From an uncultured Lactobacillus sp. (GTDB lineage: Bacteria > Bacillota > Bacilli > Lactobacillales > Lactobacillaceae): a stretch of 34,530 nucleotides of DNA. The translations under genes and the position numbers were made by a program. The DNA lies in the NCBI GenBank assembly GCA_945971245.1, contig CAMFOZ010000004.1, positions 1 to 34,530 on the forward strand, read 5' to 3'. Positions 1-8,398 of the stretch are shown here, in pieces; positions within the stretch are counted from its first letter, which is position 1; the number at the start of each line of letters is the position of its first letter. The notes under the pieces were generated by a model. The model made no database searches. It saw nothing but the letters and a program-made list of their open reading frames with translations, and was not told the DNA's origin.

Positions 1-180
1 CGTTTTTTATTTACCACCAACTGGGTGGCTAACTTCATTCTATAATCCACCACAAAATTTCTATTTTGAAATGTAATATTGATCATTTCTTAAAAAACAA
101 GTATAATTATGGTTCCTTGGCAGGGGCGGAGAAATGGTTACTGAAAAAGCATACTGTTTCTCTATTATTTTGTTACCATT

Positions 181-194
181 TGTTAGCGCTTCCA
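181..194 (+). promoter_or_regulatory. cre-like CcpA site (TGTTAGCGCTTCCA), upstream of nupC
   Basis: 12/14 match to TGWAANCGNTNWCA. Confidence 0.4.
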
Positions 195-285
195 CCAAAT
201 TGAAAAACTTTGTGAAATAAATTTTTTACTGGGTTTGACCGGTGAATATATAGAAAGTAAAACGTTATAGCGCTTTACTAAACGC

Positions 286-299
286 TGTAAACGTCATCA
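286..299 (+). promoter_or_regulatory. cre-like CcpA site (TGTAAACGTCATCA), upstream of nupC
   Basis: 13/14 match to TGWAANCGNTNWCA. Confidence 0.5.
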
Positions 300-455
300 T
301 TTCACAAAGATAGTAATAAATTGTGCTTTACAGGGGAGAAAAATTAAGATATTCTAAAGATGTCTTGAAGTTAGCTCACTGAACAAAGCAATTATTCTTT
401 CAATTTGAGTAGTCGGGCTAGCGAGCACATGTGTTTTATATTAAGGGGTGTAAAT

Positions 456-1658
456 ATGTATCTCGCAATCAATATTATTGGTCTGATTGTTTTCCTTGCT
501 ATTGGTTGGCTGTTCTCAAAGAACCGTAAGGCGATTAACTGGAAGACGGTCGGGATCATGATTGTCATTAACCTTATCCTGGCATGGTTCCTGACTGGTT
601 CCGCCGCAGGTCGTGCTGGTGTTAAGGCTGCTGCCGACGGTTTCGTTTGGATCGTTGACGTATCTGCAAAGGGTACGGTCTTCGCACTGGGTAATTGGTA
701 CAATCCTAAGAACTTGAACTTTATCTGTTCTGCATTGATGCCAATCCTGATGATTGTTCCACTGTTCGACATTTTGACTTACATCGGTTTCCTGCCATGG
801 ATTATTAAGTGGATAGGACGTGGACTTTCATACATCACTGGTCAACCAAAGTTCGAATCCTTCTTCGCTGTTGAAATGATGTTCTTAGGGAACACTGAAG
901 TTCTGGCCGTTTCTGGTATGCAGATTCGGAAGATGAGCAAGGAACGTAACTTGACCTTGGCCATGATGTCAATGTCTTGTGTTACTGCCTCAATTCTTGG
1001 ATCTTACATTTTGATGATGCCAGGTCAATACATTTTGACCGCTGTTCCAATCAACATCATGAACGCATTGATTGCGACGAGTATGTTGAACCCTGTTCAG
1101 GTTGCTCCTGAAGACGATACGATTGAAAAGGTTGGTAATACTGATAACGGTAAGAAGGAACCATTCTTCAGCTTCTTGGGTGACTCCATCCTGGGCGCTG
1201 GTAAGCTGATTCTGATCATTATCGCTAACGTTGTTGCCTTCGTTGCATTGGCTGCCTTGATCGACAAGATCTTAGGTCTGTTCTGGAAGCCACTGTCACT
1301 GGAAAGTATCCTTGGTGTCTTCATGTTCCCATTCTCCTGGCTGCTCGGTCTACCAGTTCACCAAGCATGGGACTTGGCACAAAACATGGGTATGAAGTTA
1401 GTTACTAACGAATTCGTTGTTATGGGTAAGGTTACTGGTTCTATCGACCACTATCCAGCTCACTTGAAGGCTGTTCTGACGGTCTTCGTTACCTCCTTCG
1501 CCAACTTCGGTACTTTAGGTATGATTATCGGTGCCTTCAAGGGTCTGGCAGACAAGGAAGATAACGACTACATCGCTCACAACATTGGTTACCTTCTGCT
1601 TTCTGGTATCTTGGTATCACTGTTGTCTGCTGCCTTCGTCGGCCTGTTCGTTTGGTAA
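456..1658 (+). CDS. nupC: NupC/CNT-family nucleoside transporter
   Basis: Multi-TM protein with CNT-like motifs (GNTEVLAVSG, FANFGTLGMIIGAFKGL). Start set at ATG 456 after AGGGGTG rather than the ORF-track start at 405. Confidence 0.85.
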   Translation: MYLAINIIGLIVFLAIGWLFSKNRKAINWKTVGIMIVINLILAWFLTGSAAGRAGVKAAADGFVWIVDVSAKGTVFALGNWYNPKNLNFICSALMPILMIVPLFDILTYIGFLPWIIKWIGRGLSYITGQPKFESFFAVEMMFLGNTEVLAVSGMQIRKMSKERNLTLAMMSMSCVTASILGSYILMMPGQYILTAVPINIMNALIATSMLNPVQVAPEDDTIEKVGNTDNGKKEPFFSFLGDSILGAGKLILIIIANVVAFVALAALIDKILGLFWKPLSLESILGVFMFPFSWLLGLPVHQAWDLAQNMGMKLVTNEFVVMGKVTGSIDHYPAHLKAVLTVFVTSFANFGTLGMIIGAFKGLADKEDNDYIAHNIGYLLLSGILVSLLSAAFVGLFVW

Positions 1659-1662
1659 AATT

Positions 1663-1692
1663 AAAAAGCAGCTTGTGAGGGCTGCTTTTTTT
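1663..1692 (+). terminator. Rho-independent terminator after nupC
   Basis: AAAAAGCAGC-ttgtgagg-GCTGCTTTTTT. Confidence 0.8.
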
Positions 1693-1703
1693 AGCCAAAG
1701 ATT

Positions 1704-1717
1704 CGTAAACGCTTGCA
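1704..1717 (+). promoter_or_regulatory. cre-like site upstream of nucleoside hydrolase
   Basis: CGTAAACGCTTGCA, 12/14 to cre consensus. Confidence 0.35.
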
Positions 1718-1738
1718 TTTCTCAAGGAGGAATAGAAT

Positions 1739-2647
1739 ATGACTACTAAGATTATTATGGATACTGACCCGGGGATTGATGACGCTGCTGCTTTGACGAT
1801 GGCGATCAATGACCCATCAATTGACCTGAAGCTGGTGACGGCGGTTGCCGGGAACGTTACGGTCGATAAGACTACGGCCAACGCCTTAAAGATTATTCAC
1901 TTCTTCGGTAAGGACATTCCGGTAGCAGCTGGTGCTGAACAACCACTGATCAAGCCATTTGAAGATGCTGCCCGGATTCATGGTGAATCAGGAATGCCTG
2001 GCTATGACTTTGGTGATGACTATGGTGAGCCAATCAAGAAGACGGCGGTTGAGGCCCTTCATGATGCTATCATGGCCGAAGATGAAGTTATCCTGGTACC
2101 AACTGGTTCCTACACCAACATCGCCCTTCTGTTTAGCGAATACCCAGAAGTAAAGAGTCACATCAAGAAGATTGTGGCAATGGGTGGTTCCATGTCCGGC
2201 GGTAACATGACCAGTGCAGCTGAATTTAACGTCTTCACTGACCCAGATGCTGCCCGGATCGTGTACAATGCGGGTATTCCGATTGTCATGGTTGGACTGG
2301 ATGTGACTTTGAAAGCCCTCCTGACTAAGGACACGATTGAAAAGTTAGGTCAGATGAATAAGACCGGTGAAATGCTCCACGCCCTGATCACCCACTACAA
2401 CGATGGGACCGATGAGGGACGGCCAATGCATGATGTTAACACCATTTTCTACCTGCTTCACCCAGAAGCATTTACCACTAAGAAGATGTGGGTTGACGTT
2501 CAGACTGACGGCCCAGCCATTGGGGCAACGGTTGGCGACATCCGTGGTGCTTACCATAATGGCAAGACCAACGCGGAAGTTTGCCTGGATATCGATGCTG
2601 AGTACTTCAACAAGTGGTTCTTAGAAGAAGTCAGCAAGATGAAGTAA
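1739..2647 (+). CDS. Inosine-uridine-preferring nucleoside hydrolase family protein
   Basis: N-terminal DTDPGIDDAAAL motif typical of the IUNH family; AAGGAGG RBS upstream. Confidence 0.92.
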   Translation: MTTKIIMDTDPGIDDAAALTMAINDPSIDLKLVTAVAGNVTVDKTTANALKIIHFFGKDIPVAAGAEQPLIKPFEDAARIHGESGMPGYDFGDDYGEPIKKTAVEALHDAIMAEDEVILVPTGSYTNIALLFSEYPEVKSHIKKIVAMGGSMSGGNMTSAAEFNVFTDPDAARIVYNAGIPIVMVGLDVTLKALLTKDTIEKLGQMNKTGEMLHALITHYNDGTDEGRPMHDVNTIFYLLHPEAFTTKKMWVDVQTDGPAIGATVGDIRGAYHNGKTNAEVCLDIDAEYFNKWFLEEVSKMK

Positions 2648-2657
2648 AAAACATTGT

Positions 2658-2695
2658 GCGGGAAGTGACAAATGTGTCACTTCCTGCCTTTTTAT
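2658..2695 (+). terminator. Rho-independent terminator
   Basis: GCGGGAAGTGACA-aatg-TGTCACTTCCTGC followed by CTTTTT. Confidence 0.85.
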
Positions 2696-2712
2696 TTACT
2701 TTTTCCTACTCA

Positions 2713-2726
2713 TGTAAGCGATTTCA
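2713..2726 (+). promoter_or_regulatory. cre site (CcpA), consensus match
   Basis: TGTAAGCGATTTCA fits TGWAANCGNTNWCA at all positions; 54 bp upstream of the dehydrogenase start. Confidence 0.7.
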
Positions 2727-2779
2727 TGTTATGGTAGGGGCGGATGTTATTGAAAGGTATTCAGTAGGAGGCTGATATA

Positions 2780-3667
2780 ATGGCATTTCAAAACATAACA
2801 ATTGCCGGAACCGGTGTCCTGGGTAGTCAAATCGCCTACCAGACGGCACTCAACGGCTTTAAAGTTACGGCGTATGATTTAGATGTCGATGCCGCCAAGC
2901 AGCGGGTATTGGCGTTGAAGGACAGTTACAAGCGTGATCTGGACCTGACCGATGAAGACTTCCAAGCTGGACTAAACAACCTGACCTTTACGACCAATCT
3001 AGAAGAGGCGGTTCAAGACGCTGATTATGTTATCGAAGCTTTGCCTGAAGAACTGTCGATCAAGGCAGATTTTTATAAGCAGCTCTCAAAGTTAGCTACA
3101 GCTAAGGCGATCTTTGCCAGCAACTCGTCGACAATGGTCCCAAGTCAGCTGGTAAAGTACGTTGACCGGCCACAGAAGTTCCTCAACATGCACTTTGCTA
3201 ATATGATTTGGAAGTGCAACGTTGCTGAAATTATGGGAACGGACCAGACGGATCCAGCCGTTTACCAAGCAGTAGTTGACTTTGCTCGGGCCATCAAGAT
3301 GGTACCGATCGAGATTCACAAGGAGCAACCAGGTTATGTCTTAAATTCTCTGTTGATCCCGTTTGTTGTTAGCGCCATGAGCTTGTGGGTTAAGGGAGTA
3401 GCTGATCCGGAGACCGTCGATAAGGATTGGATGATCTCAACCGGGGCTCCAGTCGGTCCATTCATCATGCTTGATGATGTCGGTCTGCGGACGGTCTGGA
3501 ACATCGTCAACGAGCTTTATGCGACCCAACATAAGGAACTGTTCAAGCAGATTGCCGATAAGTTAAAGGAAAAGATTGATGCCGGTCAAGAGGGCCTTGA
3601 ATCCGGAGAAGGCTTCTACAAGTACCCGCATCCGGCCTTTGAAGATCCAGACTTTCTTAAGAAATAG
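2780..3667 (+). CDS. 3-hydroxyacyl-CoA dehydrogenase family protein (paralogue 1)
   Basis: N-terminal Rossmann motif GTGVLGSQIAYQTAL, ASNSS and MHFAN segments of the 3HCDH family. Confidence 0.85.
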   Translation: MAFQNITIAGTGVLGSQIAYQTALNGFKVTAYDLDVDAAKQRVLALKDSYKRDLDLTDEDFQAGLNNLTFTTNLEEAVQDADYVIEALPEELSIKADFYKQLSKLATAKAIFASNSSTMVPSQLVKYVDRPQKFLNMHFANMIWKCNVAEIMGTDQTDPAVYQAVVDFARAIKMVPIEIHKEQPGYVLNSLLIPFVVSAMSLWVKGVADPETVDKDWMISTGAPVGPFIMLDDVGLRTVWNIVNELYATQHKELFKQIADKLKEKIDAGQEGLESGEGFYKYPHPAFEDPDFLKK

Positions 3668-3678
3668 GGGCGAAAATT

Positions 3679-4569
3679 ATGACATTTAAGAATATTACGG
3701 TTGCTGGTGCAGGGGTTTTAGGTAGCCAGATTGCCTATCAGACTGCCCTGAGTGGTTTTAAGGTAACGGTATATAACCATCACATTGACACGGCCCAACG
3801 GCGAATCACAGCTTTGAAGAAGGACTACCAGCGTGATCTGGGGCTGAGCGATGAAGAATTTCAGGCAGGCTTGGATAATATTGTTAACATCACAACCGAC
3901 CTGCAGGAAGCGGTCCAAGATGCTGACTATGTTATCGAGGCGCTGCCAGAATCACTGCCTCTCAAGGAGAAGTTCTACACGGAACTGTCCAAACTGGCAC
4001 CTGCCAAGACGGTCTTTGCAAGCAACTCATCTTCCTTTGTACCGAGCCAGTTGGTGAAGTACGTTGATCGGCCGGCAAAGTTTCTTCACATGCACTTTGC
4101 TAACAAGATCTGGCGCTTCAATGTTGCCGAAATCATGGGAACTGACCAAACAGATCCGGCGGTTTACCAGGAGGTTGTTGATTTTGCCCGGGCGATTAAG
4201 ATGGTGCCAATTGAAGTTCATAAAGAACAACATGGCTACGTCCTCAATGCGGTTTTGATGCCGTTGATTGGGGCGGCCTTACAGCTGTGGGCTAACGGGG
4301 TTTCTGACCCGCACACCATTGATAAGGATTGGATGATCTCAACCCATTCACCAATGGGACCGTTCATGATCCTCGACATGGTAGGTCTCCGGACGCCACT
4401 ACAGATGGAAGACAACCTATATGAAGCGACCCATGCGGAAATCCACAAGCAGATTGCCGATAAGCTGAAGGCGATGGTTGACGCTGGTCACGTTGGCCAG
4501 GAATCGGGACAAGGGTTCTACCATTACCCACACCCCGAGTTTGAAGATCCGTCTTTCTTACGGGCATAG
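3679..4569 (+). CDS. 3-hydroxyacyl-CoA dehydrogenase family protein (paralogue 2)
   Basis: Close tandem paralogue of 2780..3667 along its full length (GAGVLGSQIAYQTALSGFKV, HFANKIW). Confidence 0.85.
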   Translation: MTFKNITVAGAGVLGSQIAYQTALSGFKVTVYNHHIDTAQRRITALKKDYQRDLGLSDEEFQAGLDNIVNITTDLQEAVQDADYVIEALPESLPLKEKFYTELSKLAPAKTVFASNSSSFVPSQLVKYVDRPAKFLHMHFANKIWRFNVAEIMGTDQTDPAVYQEVVDFARAIKMVPIEVHKEQHGYVLNAVLMPLIGAALQLWANGVSDPHTIDKDWMISTHSPMGPFMILDMVGLRTPLQMEDNLYEATHAEIHKQIADKLKAMVDAGHVGQESGQGFYHYPHPEFEDPSFLRA

Positions 4570-4591
4570 ATAGTATGAATAGATAATAAAC

Positions 4592-4625
4592 AGCGGTACT
4601 GTCGGTTGACAGTGCCGCTCTTTTT
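4592..4625 (+). terminator. Rho-independent terminator
   Basis: AGCGGTACTGTC-ggtt-GACAGTGCCGCTCTTTTT. Confidence 0.85.
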
Positions 4626-4641
4626 GCGATGACTGCCCACG

Positions 4642-4657
4642 TATTTCCCGGGAAATA
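4642..4657. promoter_or_regulatory. Noc-binding site (NBS)
   Basis: TATTTCCCGGGAAATA, a perfect palindrome containing the B. subtilis Noc consensus ATTTCCCGGGAAAT; noc itself lies about 850 bp downstream. Confidence 0.75.
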
Positions 4658-4684
4658 ATAATGTTAAGCAGTGGGTGCTGGCGG

Positions 4685-4713
4685 TTGAAAGTGGGGCGCT
4701 TTTACGGTACAGT
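4685..4713 (+). promoter_or_regulatory. Putative sigma-A promoter for rsmG operon
   Basis: TTGAAA-17 nt-TACAGT. Confidence 0.45.
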
Positions 4714-4723
4714 AATAAGGTAA

Positions 4724-4747
4724 CGTGAAACAATTTGCTGTTTCACG
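4724..4747. repeat. Inverted repeat of parS half-sites (CGTGAAACA-N6-TGTTTCACG)
   Basis: Perfect 9-bp inverted repeat; each arm matches a half of Firmicute parS TGTTTCACGTGAAACA but in outward order. Confidence 0.7.
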
Positions 4748-4760
4748 AAAGGAGGATCTG

Positions 4761-5486
4761 ATGAATCCAGAACAATTTCAACAGGCGTTAGCGGATCGCG
4801 GTATCACGCTGACCGCTAAACAGCTAGAACAATTTGCAACCTACTATCGGATGCTAGTTGAGAGCAACAAACATGTTAACTTAACACGGATTACTGACCA
4901 GGATGAGGTCTACCTGAAGCACTTTTATGATTCTATTACTGGGGCGCTGGCTGAGCCACGTCTGCAGACAGAGCAGCTGACCCTGTGTGATATCGGTGCT
5001 GGTGCCGGTTTTCCATCGCTACCACTGAAGATTGCCTTTCCGCAGCTTAAGGTGACGATCGTGGACTCACTTAATAAACGGATTACTTTTCTTGAAGAGC
5101 TAGTCGCCAAATTGGGATTGTCCGACGTGGAATTAGTTCATGATCGGGCAGAGACGTTTAGCGCCAAGAAGAGTACTCACCGGGAACAATTTGACGTAGT
5201 GACGGCCCGGGCAGTAGCTCGCTTGGCAGTTTTAAGCGAATTGTGCCTGCCGGCTGCTAAAGTTGGTGGTGAGTTTATTGCTTACAAAGCACTGGCGGCA
5301 CCAGAAGAGCTACATGATGCTACTAAGGCGATTGCTAAGCTTGGTGGTCAGGTTCGCCAAACGGTGAAATTGACGCTGCCAGGGACGGATGATGAGCGTA
5401 ACATTATCCTGATCGATAAGACGGCCCCAACACCACAGAAATACCCACGGCGGCCGGGATTACCGAACAAGAAACCAATTCAATAG
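4761..5486 (+). CDS. rsmG: 16S rRNA (guanine527-N7)-methyltransferase RsmG (GidB)
   Basis: [19 protein letters not shown] motif; GGAGG RBS before ATG 4761; gene order rsmG-noc-parA-parB. Confidence 0.93.
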   Translation: MNPEQFQQALADRGITLTAKQLEQFATYYRMLVESNKHVNLTRITDQDEVYLKHFYDSITGALAEPRLQTEQLTLCDIGAGAGFPSLPLKIAFPQLKVTIVDSLNKRITFLEELVAKLGLSDVELVHDRAETFSAKKSTHREQFDVVTARAVARLAVLSELCLPAAKVGGEFIAYKALAAPEELHDATKAIAKLGGQVRQTVKLTLPGTDDERNIILIDKTAPTPQKYPRRPGLPNKKPIQ

Positions 5487-5503
5487 CGTCAGGGGGAGAG
5501 AGT

Positions 5504-6451
5504 ATGCCATTTTCACTATTTAACTTTGGTAAAAGTGATTCAAATAATAAGAATAAGGTTGTCGATATTAAACTAGACCAGATTATTCCTAACCGCTATC
5601 AACCACGGAAGGTCTTTAACCAGGATGAGATCCGTGAGTTAGCTCATACGATTGAGGAACACGGGCTGTTACAGCCAATCGTCCTTCGGGAATACGAACC
5701 GGCAAAGTACGAGATTATTGCAGGTGAACGGCGTTATCGGGCAATGAAGCTGCTGGGCTGGGAGACGACCCCGGCTATTCTCAGGAAAATGACGGATGAG
5801 GAATCGGCATCGTTGGCGCTGATTGAAAACCTTCAGCGGGCCCAGCTGAGTTCCGTAGAAGAGGCCCAGGCTTATCGGCAATTAATGGACCTTAACCACC
5901 TGACTCAGGCGGCTCTCGCCAAGGGAATGGGGAAGAGCCAGTCCTTTGTTGCCAACAAGTTACGTTTGCTTAAGCTGATCACTCCTGTTCAGACGGCCAT
6001 TCTTGATCACCGGATTTCCGAGCGTCACGGGCGGGCGCTGCTTGACCTGGATGAGAAACAACAGCGGACCATGCTGATGCGAATCGTCAATGAGCACCTG
6101 ACAGTGCGGCAAACGGAAGATGAGGTTGCCAAGGCCCTGGGACGGCCAGTGCCATCAGAAGTTGCTAAACAGAAGAAGCTGGCTAAGGAGCAGGCAACAA
6201 TGACGGCGGCGCCAACAAGCGCTGAAGCCGAGCCCACCAAAAAACCGGCAAGGAAGGCCAAAAAGAAATCAACAAAGAAGAATAAGTCAACAGCGAAGAC
6301 GAATGCTAAGGCTGCTGATGGACGCTTGGCATTAAATACGATTAAGAAATCGATTAAGATGGCAACGGAAAATGGCTTTAAGGTTACTACCCACGAGAAG
6401 GAAATGGGGAATGCCTACCAGTTGACCATCGAGATTCCAAAAGAGCAGTAA
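5504..6451 (+). CDS. noc: Nucleoid occlusion protein Noc (ParB family)
   Basis: ParB N-domain (NRYQPRKVF, GERRYRAMKLLGW), HTH, N-terminal MPFSLFNFGK helix, position upstream of parA-parB. Confidence 0.88.
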   Translation: MPFSLFNFGKSDSNNKNKVVDIKLDQIIPNRYQPRKVFNQDEIRELAHTIEEHGLLQPIVLREYEPAKYEIIAGERRYRAMKLLGWETTPAILRKMTDEESASLALIENLQRAQLSSVEEAQAYRQLMDLNHLTQAALAKGMGKSQSFVANKLRLLKLITPVQTAILDHRISERHGRALLDLDEKQQRTMLMRIVNEHLTVRQTEDEVAKALGRPVPSEVAKQKKLAKEQATMTAAPTSAEAEPTKKPARKAKKKSTKKNKSTAKTNAKAADGRLALNTIKKSIKMATENGFKVTTHEKEMGNAYQLTIEIPKEQ

Positions 6452-6463
6452 GGAGGCAATAGG

Positions 6464-7237
6464 ATGGGCGCAGTAATTGCGTTAGCAAACCAAAAAGGTG
6501 GCGTTGGAAAGACCACGACCAGTGTAAATCTGGGCGCCTGCCTTGCTGACCTAGGGAAACGGGTATTGTTAATCGACCTTGACCCCCAGGGAAATGCCAC
6601 CAGTGGCCTGGGGATCGAAAAGCGGCAGATTGAAAAGAGTGTCTATGATGTGTTGATCGATGAGGAAACGATGCTCAAGGACGTCATTAAGCCTTCTAGT
6701 CATCCGGGCCTTGATATTGCCCCGACGACAATCGCACTCTCGGGGGCAGAAGTCGAACTGACTAATTTAATGGCGCGGGAGACGCGGCTCAAGGACTCCT
6801 TTGGGACGATCAGGGATGATTACGACTTTATCCTGATCGACTGTCCACCATCGCTGGGTCTACTGACGATCAATGCCTTCACGGCGGCTGACTCGGTACT
6901 CATTCCGGTCCAGAGTGAATACTATGCGCTGGAGGGGTTGAGTCAGTTACAGAACACAATCAACCTGGTTAAACGACACTTTAACCCGCGGATGAAGATT
7001 GAGGGGGTCTTGCTGACGATGTATGATAAGCGGACTAACCTCGGTCAACAGGTCAATGCGGAGGTGCGGAAGGCCTTTGGTGATCGTGTCTATGAGACCG
7101 TGATTCCCCGGAATGTACGGCTGTCGGAGGCCCCGAGCCATGGCTTGGCAATTGTCGACTACGACAAACGGTCGACGGGGGCTCACGTGTATGAACAATT
7201 AGCAAAGGAAGTGTTGGCAAAACATGGTAAAGCGTAA
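6464..7237 (+). CDS. parA: Chromosome-partitioning ATPase ParA/Soj
   Basis: Deviant Walker A KGGVGKTTTSVNLG, IDLDPQGNATSGLG. Confidence 0.96.
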   Translation: MGAVIALANQKGGVGKTTTSVNLGACLADLGKRVLLIDLDPQGNATSGLGIEKRQIEKSVYDVLIDEETMLKDVIKPSSHPGLDIAPTTIALSGAEVELTNLMARETRLKDSFGTIRDDYDFILIDCPPSLGLLTINAFTAADSVLIPVQSEYYALEGLSQLQNTINLVKRHFNPRMKIEGVLLTMYDKRTNLGQQVNAEVRKAFGDRVYETVIPRNVRLSEAPSHGLAIVDYDKRSTGAHVYEQLAKEVLAKHGKA

Positions 7238-8111
7238 AACGGGTGCCCTGGGCCGCGGGATCGAGGCCCTCTTTGAGGAAAATACCATTGCGACTCCGGA
7301 CGAGGGTGAGCAGGTCCAAGACATTAAGCTGACGGCCATCCGGGCCAATCCTTACCAGCCCCGGCGGACCTTTGATCAAGCGGCCCTTAAAGAATTGGCT
7401 GCCTCGATTGAAAAGTCGGGGGTTTTCCAGCCGATTATTTTACGGCAGCCGGATCCACAGCTGGAACGCTATGAGCTGGTAGCCGGTGAACGGCGATTCC
7501 GGGCATCAAAGCTTGCCAAGCAGTCGACGATTCCCGCAATTGTGCGGACGATGAGCGACGAGCAGATGATGGAGATTGCCGTCCTGGAAAACCTGCAACG
7601 TGAGGACTTAACTCCTCTTGAAGAGGCCCAGGCTTATCAGACCTTGATGGAAAAATTGTCTCTGACCCAGGCCCAAGTCGCTGCTAAGCTTGGTAAGAGT
7701 CGGCCTTACATTGCCAACTACCTACGCTTGTTAGGCCTGCCTGCGCCGATCAAGGAGGCCCTGAACGCTGGTAAACTGTCAATGGGGCAGGCCCGGACGA
7801 TTTTAGGACTGAAGAATAAGCGGCAGTTGACCCAGCTGGCTAACCGGGCGGTGAAGCAAAATCTGACGGTTCGGCAGCTGGAAAAGATCGTTGCCCAGAT
7901 GAACGGGACCGTCAAAGAGAAGGATCAACATAAGCGGCAACGCAAGCCGGTCTACATTCGGGAGGCCGAGAACCAGCTTCAGAGTAAGTTCGGTACCAAG
8001 GTCGCGGTTTCCCAGAGCCGGAAGCACGGCAGTGGAAAAATTGAGATTCCGTATAACTCAAACGATGATCTGACCAGGATCTTAGAACTGCTTGATATTT
8101 CACTCGATTAG
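7224..8111 (+). CDS. parB: Chromosome-partitioning protein ParB/Spo0J
   Basis: ParB domain (NPYQPRRTF, GERRFRASKLA), HTH; overlaps parA by 14 nt. Confidence 0.96.
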   Translation: MVKRKTGALGRGIEALFEENTIATPDEGEQVQDIKLTAIRANPYQPRRTFDQAALKELAASIEKSGVFQPIILRQPDPQLERYELVAGERRFRASKLAKQSTIPAIVRTMSDEQMMEIAVLENLQREDLTPLEEAQAYQTLMEKLSLTQAQVAAKLGKSRPYIANYLRLLGLPAPIKEALNAGKLSMGQARTILGLKNKRQLTQLANRAVKQNLTVRQLEKIVAQMNGTVKEKDQHKRQRKPVYIREAENQLQSKFGTKVAVSQSRKHGSGKIEIPYNSNDDLTRILELLDISLD

Positions 8112-8122
8112 GAGGGATGACA

Positions 8123-8320
8123 ATGGCAAGTTATGATAAGGGCGATATCGTGATGATGAAGAAGGCCCACCCGTGTGGCAGCAACCGCTGGGAAATTACC
8201 CGGGTCGGCGCTGACATCAAGATTCAATGTCAGGGCTGTGGCCACGTTGTGATGATGACCCGGCAAAAGTTCGACAAGGGCCTCAAGAAGGTCATTGAAA
8301 AAGCCCATCCGGCAGAATAA
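8123..8320 (+). CDS. DUF951 domain-containing protein
   Basis: KKAHPCGSNRWEITRVGADIKIQCQGCGHVVMMTR; typical neighbour of parB and ychF; start after TAGGAGGG. Confidence 0.9.
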   Translation: MASYDKGDIVMMKKAHPCGSNRWEITRVGADIKIQCQGCGHVVMMTRQKFDKGLKKVIEKAHPAE

Positions 8321-8398
8321 ATCCGGATAAAGTGGTCACAAATCAAGTAAGATAGCTTAAAATAAAAAAGATTAACGAAAAAGGAAAGTGAATTATTC

